Part shown: positions 7,708 through 14,953 of the stretch, one piece after another
Layout of the letters: every line of letters begins with the position of its first letter
Numbering within the stretch: position 1 is the stretch's first letter
Virus record (IMG/VR): IMGVR_UViG_3300042691_006664
Location: 1 to 51,892 of that record
Direction: 5' to 3' (one strand)
Length of the DNA stretch: 51,892 nucleotides
Origin: a virus
Notes under the pieces: generated by a model
The model's database searches: none
The model's input: only the letters and a program-made list of their open reading frames with translations
What the model was told of the DNA's origin: nothing
Made by a program: the position numbers and the translations under genes

Positions 7708-8337
7708 TTACCTCGTGATCTTGGATGCTGCGACAGTCGCCGTCAGCTTGTTAAGGTCCACCTCTGGCGCGGCAGGACCCTCGTCCTTGTTGCGCTCCAC
7801 CACCTTGCGATGGCGCTGCTTGTACTCCTCGGGCACCAAGTCCCACAGCGGGGGCCATGCCTTGAGAGCCGGGGCCAGTGTGGCGTGTGCCTCCAGTACC
7901 TTCATCACACCTTCGATGAAGGCATCCTGCTCAGCACTTACCGCTTTACGCTTGGCCATCCACTCGTCCATCTGGGCCTTCACGTCATCCCATGCGGGGT
8001 CATCTGCCAGCTTGATATCAGGCACAGACGAGCCCTGCACAGAACCAAGCGGTAGCCTGATATCCCTGTCAGGCGTGGGGTAGTTGCTGCTGGTCTTGAG
8101 CCGCGTCCGGTATTCTGTCTGCCCGATCCTGACAAGATCGAACGTGTCCGTCATGTCGATAAACCCCGGTGGCAGAGCCTTGACCGTCTCCACATACGGC
8201 CCCAAGAGGCGGCTCATGATGGCCTCGCCCACATCAGGCGGGTTATCCCAGATAGCCTTGATCCTGTCGGTGAACAGGTTACGGGCGTTGGTCCTCACGC
8301 CGGTCTTCAAGTCTTCAGATATACGAACTACAGCCAT
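7708..8337 (-). CDS. Nmad5-like protein (nucleotide modification associated domain)
   Basis: A 209-residue protein from the ATG at 8337 (AAGGAG seven bases upstream). The start MAVVRISEDLKTGVRTNARN, the helix that follows, and the ALPPGFIDMTDTF segment around residue 55 resemble the Nmad5 family, a phage family linked by gene neighbourhood to DNA modification but without a demonstrated activity. Later parts (RDIRLPLG, DDVKAQMDEWMAKRKAV, helical to the end) agree with that family's length of about 200. I do not see catalytic residues I can name, and no clear base-modification enzyme lies nearby, so the role stays open. Confidence 0.55.
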   Translation of the reverse strand: MAVVRISEDLKTGVRTNARNLFTDRIKAIWDNPPDVGEAIMSRLLGPYVETVKALPPGFIDMTDTFDLVRIGQTEYRTRLKTSSNYPTPDRDIRLPLGSVQGSSVPDIKLADDPAWDDVKAQMDEWMAKRKAVSAEQDAFIEGVMKVLEAHATLAPALKAWPPLWDLVPEEYKQRHRKVVERNKDEGPAAPEVDLNKLTATVAASKITR

Positions 8338-8338
8338 G

Positions 8339-8518
8339 TTACTTCTCCTTGTTGATAAGTTGTACCTTGACGGCACCATTGATGCGGGCAACCTTGGCCT
8401 TGCCATCGGCCATCTCCCTGAAGCACCATGCCATAGCCGACACGGTTGCATCCTGCTTCCGCAGTCTCCACTCCAAGGCTATTGCCCAGAGGGCCAGACC
8501 TATGATAATGATCTCCAT
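8339..8518 (-). CDS. Small membrane protein
   Basis: A 59-residue protein from the ATG at 8518. Residues 1-17 (MEIIIIGLALWAIALEW) make an N-terminal membrane anchor, followed by a basic cytoplasmic-type tail (RLRKQDATV, NGAVKVQLINKEK). Two ribosome-binding-like stretches precede it: AGGAG close to the ATG and a CAACAGGAGA element 18 bases away. Between this gene and the zincin/VWA gene lies a perfect stem-loop at 8552-8575. Function unknown. Confidence 0.6.
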   Translation of the reverse strand: MEIIIIGLALWAIALEWRLRKQDATVSAMAWCFREMADGKAKVARINGAVKVQLINKEK

Positions 8519-8551
8519 ATGGAGCACTCCTGTGTTCTCCTGTTGGTGATT

Positions 8552-8575
8552 GGGCGGGGTCTGACTACCCCGCCC
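8552..8575 (-). promoter_or_regulatory. Perfect intergenic stem-loop
   Basis: A perfect 9-bp GC-rich stem (8552-8560 with 8567-8575) closing a 6-base loop, directly after the stop of the zincin/VWA gene. It has no following T-run on the minus strand, so it is not a standard terminator; it may slow transcription or protect an mRNA end. It is followed by the CAACAGGAGA element (8536-8546 on the plus strand). Confidence 0.6.
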
Positions 8576-8582
8576 TTTCTCG

Positions 8583-9731
8583 TTACATGGGGACGACTTC
8601 ACCCCACGGCGCATCCTTCTTGTCGGTGTTGACCACCCACAGCACCGGGTAATCCGGGGCAGGACCGTAGTCGGAGCAGTACAGATCGGTCAGCACGATG
8701 GTAGCCACCGGGTTGATGTTGTGCTCCTCCTGATAGCGGAAGATCGGGCTGAACGCAGTACCGCCACCGCCGTGGGGCTTGACCGCCACGTCATCACCAC
8801 GCTCAAACTTATCGTAGTGACACACCTCGTGGTCGAAGTAGACCACGTGCAGCTTGAAGGGCAGCATGTCCTCCCAGACGAACCTGATCTCGGCAGCGAA
8901 CTCGTTCAACTCCTTCTCACCGATGGAGCCAGAGCAGTCGATGGCGAAGGTGATCTCCCCCAACGTCTCGCCAGAGATGGACGGCATGTGCAGCCCAAGG
9001 GCTGCCATGCGGCGGTTAGGACGAGCCCATGTCCGGGTTTCGTTCTTCTGCTTCTGGACGAAGCGGCGCAACACCTCACGCCAGTCCACCTTGGGCTGAA
9101 GCACACCCGTCACAAGACGTTCCATGTTGGCCGACAGCTTGCCCATCATCTTGGCAGCCTGTGCAGCCTGAGCGACCTGTACCTTCATCTCGGCCTGTGC
9201 CTGTGCCACCTCGGCCTGAGAGCCATCAGCTTGCACCACATCGTCGCCAGTACCGGGGATACCACCGGGCTGCCCATTGGGGCCATTGCCGCCACCCCCG
9301 CCCGGAGGCGGTTCCGGCAAGTAATCGTAGATACCGTCCGTGGTTCCCTTGCCAGCGTCATAGGTGGCCTTGTTGAGCAACCCACCTTCGATGAACTTGC
9401 CGATCTTCTCGTCGGTAAGTATCTGGTTGATGACGTAATCACCAGCCATGTTCCACTTCTTGGGGTTGCGCCCATGCAGACGGTAGTTGTGCTCGAACAT
9501 GGGATGGAACACCTCATGTGCCATGAGGAACTTCAACTGCTCGTCGCAGAGGTCTTCACAGAACTTGGGGTTGAACTCGATCCACTTGCCATTGGTGGCC
9601 GCAGTCGGAAAGCGTTCCGATATGCGGATTTCCATGTTGAGCGCCAGCGTACCGATGAACGGCTGCTCAAGGATGAGGCTGGTACGCGCCTTGGCAAGGC
9701 GCTTTTCGAGGGGGAGTGTGTGGGGTTTCAT
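8583..9731 (-). CDS. Zincin-like metallopeptidase domain plus von Willebrand A domain
   Basis: A 382-residue protein with two parts. Residues about 10-135 carry AHEVFHPMFEH (H72, E73, H76, with H81) and WNMAGDYVIN, the signature of the putative metallopeptidase domain that precedes VWA in this family. A Gly/Pro linker (140-165) and an Ala/Gln helix follow. The VWA-like domain (about 255-382) has a full MIDAS: DCSGS (D265, S267, S269), GGTAF (T325) and LTDLY (D349). Such proteins work with MoxR-type AAA+ ATPases, and one is encoded 2.5 kb upstream (12188-13234). GGAGG precedes the ATG at 9731. Confidence 0.88.
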   Translation of the reverse strand: MKPHTLPLEKRLAKARTSLILEQPFIGTLALNMEIRISERFPTAATNGKWIEFNPKFCEDLCDEQLKFLMAHEVFHPMFEHNYRLHGRNPKKWNMAGDYVINQILTDEKIGKFIEGGLLNKATYDAGKGTTDGIYDYLPEPPPGGGGGNGPNGQPGGIPGTGDDVVQADGSQAEVAQAQAEMKVQVAQAAQAAKMMGKLSANMERLVTGVLQPKVDWREVLRRFVQKQKNETRTWARPNRRMAALGLHMPSISGETLGEITFAIDCSGSIGEKELNEFAAEIRFVWEDMLPFKLHVVYFDHEVCHYDKFERGDDVAVKPHGGGGTAFSPIFRYQEEHNINPVATIVLTDLYCSDYGPAPDYPVLWVVNTDKKDAPWGEVVPM

Positions 9732-10147
9732 ACGCGGATACCTCCGTTGTGCATGACTGTGATGGTGTTGCTGATCTTGTCAGGTTCGACCTGATAGACA
9801 CCGGGGCCGAACTTGGTGTGGCACGCTGCGGCAGCAGCCCCTGCAATATCTTGCAGAGCGATATCATCGCTGCCCGGGATGACCACCATGTCGCCAGCCT
9901 GAGTGATCTTGTCGATGTACGGCTTGACGTAGCTGGCGCGCAGCCCATGGGGGTACTTCTTGCCCCCTCTGGATACCTTGGCTTCCTTCTCGGGCTTGGC
10001 TGCCTTCATACCGACAGCCATCTCCTCACCATCGGGCGTCTTGATATAGAATTTGCACCCAAGGTTGGTGAGCAAGGACGCTGCCTTGACGACCATCTCA
10101 CGCTGCTTGGGATGCAGCTTACCCGTAAACATATCCTGTTGTGTCAT
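9728..10147 (-). CDS. Hypothetical protein
   Basis: A 139-residue protein beginning MTQQDMFTGKLHPKQREMVV. It has a helical N terminus, a strand (CKFYIKTPDGEEMAV), a Lys/Gly-rich linker (KVSRGGKKYPHGLR), and an alpha/beta C-terminal part ending TITVMHNGGIRV. No family recognised. The ATG at 10147 shares ATGA with the previous stop, and a variant of the CAACAGGA element lies eight bases upstream. It is translationally coupled to the zincin/VWA gene behind it (ATGA). Confidence 0.65.
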   Translation of the reverse strand: MTQQDMFTGKLHPKQREMVVKAASLLTNLGCKFYIKTPDGEEMAVGMKAAKPEKEAKVSRGGKKYPHGLRASYVKPYIDKITQAGDMVVIPGSDDIALQDIAGAAAAACHTKFGPGVYQVEPDKISNTITVMHNGGIRV

Positions 10148-10377
10148 CTGACTATTTCCTGTTGGTTGTTGGGTTCAGGCACGTCTAGTTCAATCTCACC
10201 TCCTACAAAGTTCAGCACGTATCTTGAAAACTCATTCCAGTGCGCCTTCTGCTGCACCCAATGCGCCTCATGATACGGCGTCCCTTGAAGGCTCGGCACC
10301 CATACATCCAGTATCCTAAGCTGGGCGCACAGTGCCGTAACCCTCTCAGGGCCGGGGTAATCGCGGGGGAGTTTCAC
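10144..10377 (-). CDS. Small hypothetical protein (GTG start)
   Basis: A 77-residue protein rich in aromatic residues (LDVWVPSL, EAHWVQQKAHWNEFSRYVLN). The start codon is GTG at 10377, directly against the TAA of the DUF3150-like gene, with GGGG about nine bases upstream. No family recognised. Its position between two members of the MoxR/VWA group suggests it is part of that module. Confidence 0.62.
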   Translation of the reverse strand: MKLPRDYPGPERVTALCAQLRILDVWVPSLQGTPYHEAHWVQQKAHWNEFSRYVLNFVGGEIELDVPEPNNQQEIVR

Positions 10378-11226
10378 TTACTGCCCCATGAAGACAGCCA
10401 TGCGGTCCATGATCTCCTTCGCCTTGGCAGCAGTATCCTGCCGCAAGTCAGGGTCATTGCGCAAAGCATCGGGGTGGAAGCTCACCAGCTTCTGCTCGAC
10501 CTCCTGACGCATGGCCTCAAGTGTCGGGTCATCAGCGAAGTTGAGACGCGGCAGCATCGCACACAACTCACGGGCATTCTCCAGCATTGTGTCACGGAAC
10601 ACAGCAGCCGGATTGGCCAGACGCTCCTCAATATGTTTCACCTTGTCGTAAAGCCGCTGCCATACGTCCTTCATTGCGGAAGCACTGGCTTCCTGCACCC
10701 GCTTCTCCACGTCCTGCTGGATGCGTGACAGTTCCTCACTGGCGATCTGCACCCGGAAGTCATTGCTCGGCACAGGGAACACAGCCAAGTCCATCTTGAA
10801 CTTGGTGTCGATGTTCTCAGCCCTCGGGTAATCGTCGATGTTGAACATCGGCCCCAGTGTGCGCTTGGCATCGTCGATGTAGTCCGCGTAGTTGGTGGTG
10901 AACACCGTGACGAGATGGGACCACTCGTTCTTGTACTTGCGGAACCGTGTCATGAACTCAAGGTAGTTGCTCGTCGGCAACAACTGCGTGCCTTCGATAC
11001 CCCACGGCAACGTGTTGTCGTAGAACTCAGACCTGATCTGGTTGGACTTGCGATGGATGAGTTCAAGCTGGTCGTTCATGGGCAGCAACGACTTGTTGTA
11101 CCGCCCCACGTTTATATCCACGCGGTTGTCGTCAGCTACCTGCTTGGTAGCCTTCTTGTCGTACTTTCGGGCTGTCCACTGGGAGATGTTAAGCTGCACA
11201 AGCAGCGCACGGTCGTTAAGGTTCAT
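10378..11226 (-). CDS. DUF3150-like protein of the MoxR/VWA module
   Basis: A 282-residue, mainly helical protein. The opening (LNDRALLVQLNISQWTARKY) and the following lysine-rich stretch and long helices resemble DUF3150 proteins, which occur next to MoxR-type ATPases and VWA proteins in proteobacteria and phages. A substrate or structural partner role is inferred from that neighbourhood only. The gene has its own CAACAGGAGA element five bases before the ATG at 11226 and a sigma70-like promoter at 11258-11286, so it may start a separate transcript. Confidence 0.6.
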   Translation of the reverse strand: MNLNDRALLVQLNISQWTARKYDKKATKQVADDNRVDINVGRYNKSLLPMNDQLELIHRKSNQIRSEFYDNTLPWGIEGTQLLPTSNYLEFMTRFRKYKNEWSHLVTVFTTNYADYIDDAKRTLGPMFNIDDYPRAENIDTKFKMDLAVFPVPSNDFRVQIASEELSRIQQDVEKRVQEASASAMKDVWQRLYDKVKHIEERLANPAAVFRDTMLENARELCAMLPRLNFADDPTLEAMRQEVEQKLVSFHPDALRNDPDLRQDTAAKAKEIMDRMAVFMGQ

Positions 11227-11257
11227 TGTCTTCTCCTGTTGTAGTCGTTTTTATTTA

Positions 11258-11286
11258 ACTTTACACTATCGTTCAACTCACGTCAA
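11258..11286 (-). promoter_or_regulatory. Predicted sigma70-type promoter, leftward
   Basis: On the minus strand, TTGACG (11286-11281), a 17-base spacer and TAAAGT (11263-11258). The -35 differs from consensus at one base and the -10 at two. It sits in the only sizeable gap (51 bases) of this stretch, just upstream of the DUF3150-like gene, and would feed the genes from there down to the XRE regulator. Confidence 0.5.
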
Positions 11287-11499
11287 CTTGTTTAGTCCAA
11301 GCACCCTCATCTTTGCACGGAACGTCAGGAACTCCTGCGGATACTTGTGTGCAAGCCAGCTATGGAAGCTGGCTATGGGCCAGATATCCCTGATGTTCTC
11401 ACTCCATATCTGCCACAACGCACCCAATCGACACGCATCAAGTGTGCCGTGGTCGATGAGAAACATACTGAAACTTCTTTTGTGGTCATCACTTGGCAT
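11278..11499 (-). CDS. Small hypothetical protein, YPE-motif family
   Basis: A 73-residue protein, helical, with ASFHSWLAHKYPQEFLTF near the C terminus, a motif shared by several small proteins of this arm. ATG at 11499 with AAGGAA upstream; it overlaps the previous gene by 11 bases. Its 3' end contains the -35 box of the predicted promoter. Function unknown. Confidence 0.62.
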   Translation of the reverse strand: MPSDDHKRSFSMFLIDHGTLDACRLGALWQIWSENIRDIWPIASFHSWLAHKYPQEFLTFRAKMRVLGLNKLT

Positions 11500-11665
11500 T
11501 GCGCCGTTCCTTCTCCATCGCAGCCCATGCTAGGAAACGAAACCATTCACCGGGGTTATCCCGCTGCATCTTGGCCATCTGCTTGAACACGCTGCGCTGC
11601 TTGAGCGGCCAGCCCTGATCTGCCATGAACTTGGTAAACAGTATCGCCATACCGAAATCAGTCAC
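11489..11665 (-). CDS. Small hypothetical protein (GTG start)
   Basis: A 58-residue protein. I prefer the GTG at 11665 (VTDFGMAILFTKFMADQGW): it has GGGAGG eight bases upstream, whereas the upstream in-frame ATG codons lie inside the previous gene and lack a binding site. The C-terminal MQRDNPGEWFRFLAWAAM is a divergent form of the YPE motif of its neighbours. Function unknown. Confidence 0.6.
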   Translation of the reverse strand: MTDFGMAILFTKFMADQGWPLKQRSVFKQMAKMQRDNPGEWFRFLAWAAMEKERRNAK

Positions 11666-11667
11666 GC

Positions 11668-11880
11668 TCACCACCTCCCTGTGCATTTCATCCATGCCAG
11701 CAGTTGAGCAAATACCTCGGGGTGCCGCGTATGCAGGAACTCACCGAACACCATGGTGATGGGTAACTCGTCCCACTCACGTTGCAGCAAGCGGCACTCC
11801 TCGGGGTCAAGTACCGTTCGAGCAGCATCAAGAAACTGATACTTGCCTTTGCGATTATATAACGGGTTATATGATGGCAT
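11668..11880 (-). CDS. Small hypothetical protein, YPE-motif family
   Basis: A 70-residue protein ending FGEFLHTRHPEVFAQLLAWM followed by a short basic tail. The ending resembles the end of the 5287-5625 product (TFLQHSYPEVLAQFD). The ribosome binding site is weak (GGGTA), and the ATG at 11880 lies one base after the previous stop, so coupling is likely. Function unknown. Confidence 0.6.
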   Translation of the reverse strand: MPSYNPLYNRKGKYQFLDAARTVLDPEECRLLQREWDELPITMVFGEFLHTRHPEVFAQLLAWMKCTGRW

Positions 11881-11881
11881 G

Positions 11882-12124
11882 TCAGTTACCCAGTACCCGG
11901 TTTTTGACTAGAATAAGTTTGTATAAGTCGGGCTTATTCTCCTTCAGCCATTCGCGTATGTACGCTGGGCTAGGCTCCTCGGTGTTCACCCACGTGTAGA
12001 ACTCCACGATGACGTGCCTATAGCCCCATTCGTCAAGTGTCTGGGCAATCCGCTGCCCCATTTCCGAACCTAGATCGCAAGCAAGCAAGCGTTGCGTCTT
12101 CTGCTCTGGTGTACCTTCTACCAT
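11882..12124 (-). CDS. Small hypothetical protein
   Basis: An 80-residue protein with a central beta stretch (RHVIVEFYTWV) and a C-terminal AYIREWLKENKPDLYKLIL, which again carries the aromatic-Leu-x4-Pro-acid pattern of its neighbours. Strong AGGAGG six bases before the ATG at 12124. It is the first of four small genes between the MoxR ATPase and the DUF3150-like gene. Function unknown. Confidence 0.66.
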   Translation of the reverse strand: MVEGTPEQKTQRLLACDLGSEMGQRIAQTLDEWGYRHVIVEFYTWVNTEEPSPAYIREWLKENKPDLYKLILVKNRVLGN

Positions 12125-12140
12125 GTTTGACCTCCTCAGT

Positions 12141-12173
12141 GCCCGCCTTACGGGCAGACCGCCTCACGGCGGT
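12141..12173 (-). promoter_or_regulatory. Two tandem stem-loops after the MoxR gene
   Basis: Two adjacent perfect hairpins: GCCCG with CGGGC (12141-12155, 5-base loop) and ACCGCC with GGCGGT (12158-12173, 4-base loop). They fill the 63-base gap between the MoxR ATPase stop and the next gene. No T-run follows on the minus strand, so termination would be incomplete at best; attenuation or mRNA end protection is equally possible. Confidence 0.55.
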
Positions 12174-12187
12174 TTCGGTCTAGGTCA

Positions 12188-13234
12188 TCAGAACAACACG
12201 TCCTGATGGGCCACCGCCCACTTCGCAAACGCTGCCGTGCTAGCCAGTGAGTTATCACGCCGTGCAGCCATGCTGATGGACAGCACGCTGAACTCAGGCG
12301 GCATACGCTCCACATAGGTGCAGACACGCTCGAAGTTGCTTGCCGTAGCACGATGCGCCAGAGAACCAGCCAATGCGTACAGCGTTGCAGGATCGGTCGG
12401 CACTTCCGACGTTGCCGGGTTCATGAGGATCACGTCCGGGTTAGGCAGCTTGCGGAAGATACGCAGGTAACCAGTGAACTCCGCAGCAGGTCCCTCACCC
12501 ACGGCACCAGTGAAGCACTCGTACTCGGCCTCTGGCGGCACCGCACCGATGATATCCGACACACCTTCGACCCAAGCACGCGGTGTGGGGTTCATATCAC
12601 GGTTAGGGTCGAAGTCGTGGAGCATGGCGGGCTTGAACCGCATGAAGCTGATGATCTCAGGCTTCACGTTGTTATCAATCGCCCACTGCGTCCAGTCGTC
12701 CAGATGTGTCTCGAACTCGATCCGTGTCTCACGGTTACGTAGATGGCTCAGCACCTTGTTGGCACCAGCACGGTCAGACTGGCGGTTACCTGTGGAGATA
12801 ACCATCCAGCCCTGCTTCATCCGCACACCGTGGAGATTGCGAGCCTGACAGATGTTCGCCAGCACCTTCTGCAAGTCAGCACCGCACTGGTTGCGGTCAT
12901 CGAAGCACAGGATGCCTTCCTCGGGGATATCGTCACGGTACTCGGCAGGGAACCAATCCGGCACCTTGTAGCCAAACGTGCTGTCACCAGTGTTGAGATC
13001 GGGGATACCGAAATCTTCCACCAGCATCGTCGGCATGTGCTTCTCGACATAACCGAACCTGTCGTTGAACACCTCACAGATGCCGATGTGATGCACCGAT
13101 GTGCCGCCAGCCAAGTCCTTGGCCACCTCACGGACAATGGTGGTCTTGCCACCACCCGGAGGGCCTTCCAGCGCAATGGTGCGCTTGATGGGGTGCAGCG
13201 ACTTGATCGTAGCCTTGATGAGCATAGGACGCAT
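12188..13234 (-). CDS. MoxR-type AAA+ ATPase
   Basis: A 348-residue ATPase from the ATG at 13234, chosen because CAACAGGAGA sits seven bases upstream; in-frame codons further up run through a hairpin. Walker A is GPPGGGKTT (residues 24-32), Walker B GILCFDD (107-113) and sensor 1 STGN (147-150), followed by LRNRETRIEFE as in MoxR proteins. The residues after Walker B read RNQC instead of the usual EINR, a departure worth noting. MoxR ATPases act as chaperones with VWA proteins to insert metals or remodel complexes; the matching VWA protein is at 8583-9731. Stem-loops flank the gene on both sides. Confidence 0.88.
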   Translation of the reverse strand: MRPMLIKATIKSLHPIKRTIALEGPPGGGKTTIVREVAKDLAGGTSVHHIGICEVFNDRFGYVEKHMPTMLVEDFGIPDLNTGDSTFGYKVPDWFPAEYRDDIPEEGILCFDDRNQCGADLQKVLANICQARNLHGVRMKQGWMVISTGNRQSDRAGANKVLSHLRNRETRIEFETHLDDWTQWAIDNNVKPEIISFMRFKPAMLHDFDPNRDMNPTPRAWVEGVSDIIGAVPPEAEYECFTGAVGEGPAAEFTGYLRIFRKLPNPDVILMNPATSEVPTDPATLYALAGSLAHRATASNFERVCTYVERMPPEFSVLSISMAARRDNSLASTAAFAKWAVAHQDVLF

Positions 13235-13279
13235 TCTGTAGTCTCCTGTTGGTTTCTGACGTGTATTGGCCATCATCAG

Positions 13280-13315
13280 CATGGGCACTACCCATGGACC
13301 GGGATTGCTCCCGGT
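13280..13315 (-). promoter_or_regulatory. Two tandem stem-loops before the MoxR gene
   Basis: CATGGG with CCCATG (13280-13296, 5-base loop) followed by ACCGGGA with TCCCGGT (13298-13315), whose loop reads GCAA on the minus strand, a stable GNRA tetraloop. They lie between the stop of the 13323 gene and the CAACAGGAGA element of the MoxR gene. No T-run follows. The layout copies the tandem pair on the other side of the MoxR gene. Confidence 0.58.
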
Positions 13316-13322
13316 TTCGGCC

Positions 13323-14069
13323 TTAGAACCCCTCCTTGTCACCGATCCAGAAGCACGGCACCTCGTGTATCTCCTTGGCAGGTGCCCATTTAAGACGGGC
13401 GATATGCACTTTCTCACGGAGCGTTAGCTGCTCATACGCTGTGCCGAGGAACGCCGCTGGCTCAGGCCCACTAACACCAATGCACCCACGTCTTGCCACG
13501 TCCTCCTCGGTTTCTTGTACCTGCCAGATATTCTTAGGCAACGCATCCACCCGATCCGCAGCCATGCAGCATTTCTTGAGATGGGCAAGATGGGCTTTCT
13601 GCTCACGTGTGAACTTCACAGGCTGTGCGTAGCTGCACACCGTAGGGCTTATCCAGTCACAGCCATTGCCACCGCAATATGCCTTGAAACTGGTACGCAG
13701 GAACCACTCAGGCACACCAGCGATGGGCTTCTTGCGGTCTGCTGTGTACCCAACCTGCACCACCTGCCCCGTCTCCATGTCGGCCATGTACATACCGTTG
13801 TCCAGCCACGTCTTGCGTACCGGGACGGTACACGCCTTGTCGGTGTACAGCCGCTTGAGTAGCGGGTCGTTGTCCTGTGGGGCCATGAAGCGCATACCCC
13901 ACGGCGTGGTCCGTCCACGCTGGTCAGGGTCATAGCTGCCATATCCGTTGACGATCACCTCGCCTGTGTCGAACAGCGTCATGTGGTAACGAGCGTCAGT
14001 GACGTGGAAACGCTTCCACATATCCCACTTTGGTAGTTGGAAATGCTCTTTCATGTCGATCTTAGGCAT
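13323..14069 (-). CDS. Hypothetical protein, 248 aa
   Basis: A 248-residue protein. The N-terminal third is a beta region (YHMTLFDTGEVIVNGYGSYD) followed by GMRFMAPQDNDPLL; the middle has several cysteines (YCGGNGCDW, KKCCMAADR) and the C-terminal part is helical and basic. Mixed Cys/His content could bind metal, but the spacing matches no motif I know. CAGGAG seven bases before the ATG at 14069. No family recognised. Confidence 0.7.
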   Translation of the reverse strand: MPKIDMKEHFQLPKWDMWKRFHVTDARYHMTLFDTGEVIVNGYGSYDPDQRGRTTPWGMRFMAPQDNDPLLKRLYTDKACTVPVRKTWLDNGMYMADMETGQVVQVGYTADRKKPIAGVPEWFLRTSFKAYCGGNGCDWISPTVCSYAQPVKFTREQKAHLAHLKKCCMAADRVDALPKNIWQVQETEEDVARRGCIGVSGPEPAAFLGTAYEQLTLREKVHIARLKWAPAKEIHEVPCFWIGDKEGF

Positions 14070-14223
14070 CGTTCAACTCCTGAAAACATATTGCCCTGTT
14101 GATGCGGCGCAGACGCTTGTTGATCTTGCGCTTGATCCATTTACGGACACCAGCCCTGAACTTGAGGTACGACTTGCCTTCGATAGCGTCCACCTCGGCT
14201 CCACCGTGCAGCTTGCACTTCAC
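14062..14223 (-). CDS. Very basic small protein (GTG start)
   Basis: A 53-residue protein starting at GTG 14223, which overlaps the stop of the small membrane-protein gene (GTGA). About a third of residues are Arg or Lys (VRKWIKRKINKRLRRINRAI), so binding to nucleic acid is plausible. It overlaps the next gene by 8 bases. Longer in-frame starts exist upstream but lie wholly inside the neighbouring gene. Function unknown. Confidence 0.5.
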   Translation of the reverse strand: MKCKLHGGAEVDAIEGKSYLKFRAGVRKWIKRKINKRLRRINRAICFQELNDA

Positions 14224-14366
14224 AGCAGCACCCACACGATGAAGGCCACGGTTGCCAGTGACACGGCCCAAGACACCACAATAAGTTTCCGTTCGCTCTC
14301 GTTGTCAACCATCCTCCATGCCCTCCTTGTCAGCATGATCTCCTCCTTGGTCCACTCGTAACTCAT
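14220..14366 (-). CDS. 48-residue membrane protein
   Basis: A short gene read directly from the sequence: MSYEWTKEEIMLTRRAWRMV, a charged middle, then a hydrophobic C-terminal stretch (LIVVSWAVSLATVAFIVWVL) that ends the protein, so a tail-anchored membrane protein. AAGGAG five bases before the ATG at 14366. Its TGA overlaps the GTG start of the basic small protein. The size, binding site and coupling support a real gene; the function is unknown. Confidence 0.6.
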   Translation of the reverse strand: MSYEWTKEEIMLTRRAWRMVDNESERKLIVVSWAVSLATVAFIVWVLL

Positions 14367-14432
14367 ACTGTCTCCTTCCTCGGGACTTGCCCCCACTGCA
14401 CCAGCACTGGGCTGATGCAGGGAGAGTTTTCC

Positions 14433-14582
14433 CTAGTCGGTGTCCTGTATCCTTATGCTGGTGTTGATATGCACGCGCTTGGCCTGTTCCATGAAGAACG
14501 TGTAAGCTTCCCGCCATGTCTTGAAGGTTTCCGAACGCACCTCCTCATTGCGATCATGGCAGTACACTGTCACTCGCATCAT
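14433..14582 (-). CDS. 49-residue hypothetical protein
   Basis: Starts at ATG 14582 in an ATGA overlap with the previous stop. Sequence layout: a strand (MMRVTVYCHDRNEEV), a helix (TFKTWREAYTFFMEQAKRV) and a strand (HINTSIRIQD), a compact beta-alpha-beta unit. No family recognised. A weak 5-bp inverted repeat overlaps its stop codon. Confidence 0.58.
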   Translation of the reverse strand: MMRVTVYCHDRNEEVRSETFKTWREAYTFFMEQAKRVHINTSIRIQDTD

Positions 14583-14953
14583 GCTGCTTCTCCCTTGGTT
14601 GTGTTGCCATCCAGCCGCCATTCGACCAGCTTGGTATAGCCCTGCGCCACCAGTTGCTTCATGGCGTTGCATGACAGCATCACCACACTAACCCCGAACG
14701 GATGTGCCTTGCTGTAGTGCTTGCTGGTCGTGGTGCCGTACTTGTCCTCGTTGGCGAACCACTTGGATGTGGTGGGCTCGTAGACGAACAAAGGCCAGTG
14801 CTGGCCGTAGCTGAACACAGCGTAGACCCCTGATGGAGCCCAGTACCCGAACAACTGCTTGTTGCTGGTGTGGAACGGTACCCTACGCTCCACGTACTGC
14901 CGACAGTTCTGGACAGTGGCCTCATGGGCCGTTACGCCGTTGATCTTACCCAT
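14579..14953 (-). CDS. Hypothetical protein
   Basis: A 124-residue protein from ATG 14953 (MGKINGVTAHEATVQNCRQY). It is rich in aromatic residues and predicted beta strands (LFGYWAPSGVYAVFSYGQ, WPLFVYEPTTSKWFAN), suggesting a small globular domain. I chose this start over an upstream in-frame ATG that lies inside the previous gene. It overlaps both neighbours. No family recognised. Confidence 0.63.
   Translation of the reverse strand: MGKINGVTAHEATVQNCRQYVERRVPFHTSNKQLFGYWAPSGVYAVFSYGQHWPLFVYEPTTSKWFANEDKYGTTTSKHYSKAHPFGVSVVMLSCNAMKQLVAQGYTKLVEWRLDGNTTKGEAA

Noticed and set aside
8721-9794. A 357-codon plus-strand frame opposite the zincin/VWA gene
   Set aside because: Antisense to a gene with full catalytic motifs; no start signal and no domain.
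14420-14435. Short inverted repeat AGGGA / TCCCT at the stop of the 14433 gene
   Set aside because: Only five base pairs and no T-run; too weak to call a terminator.
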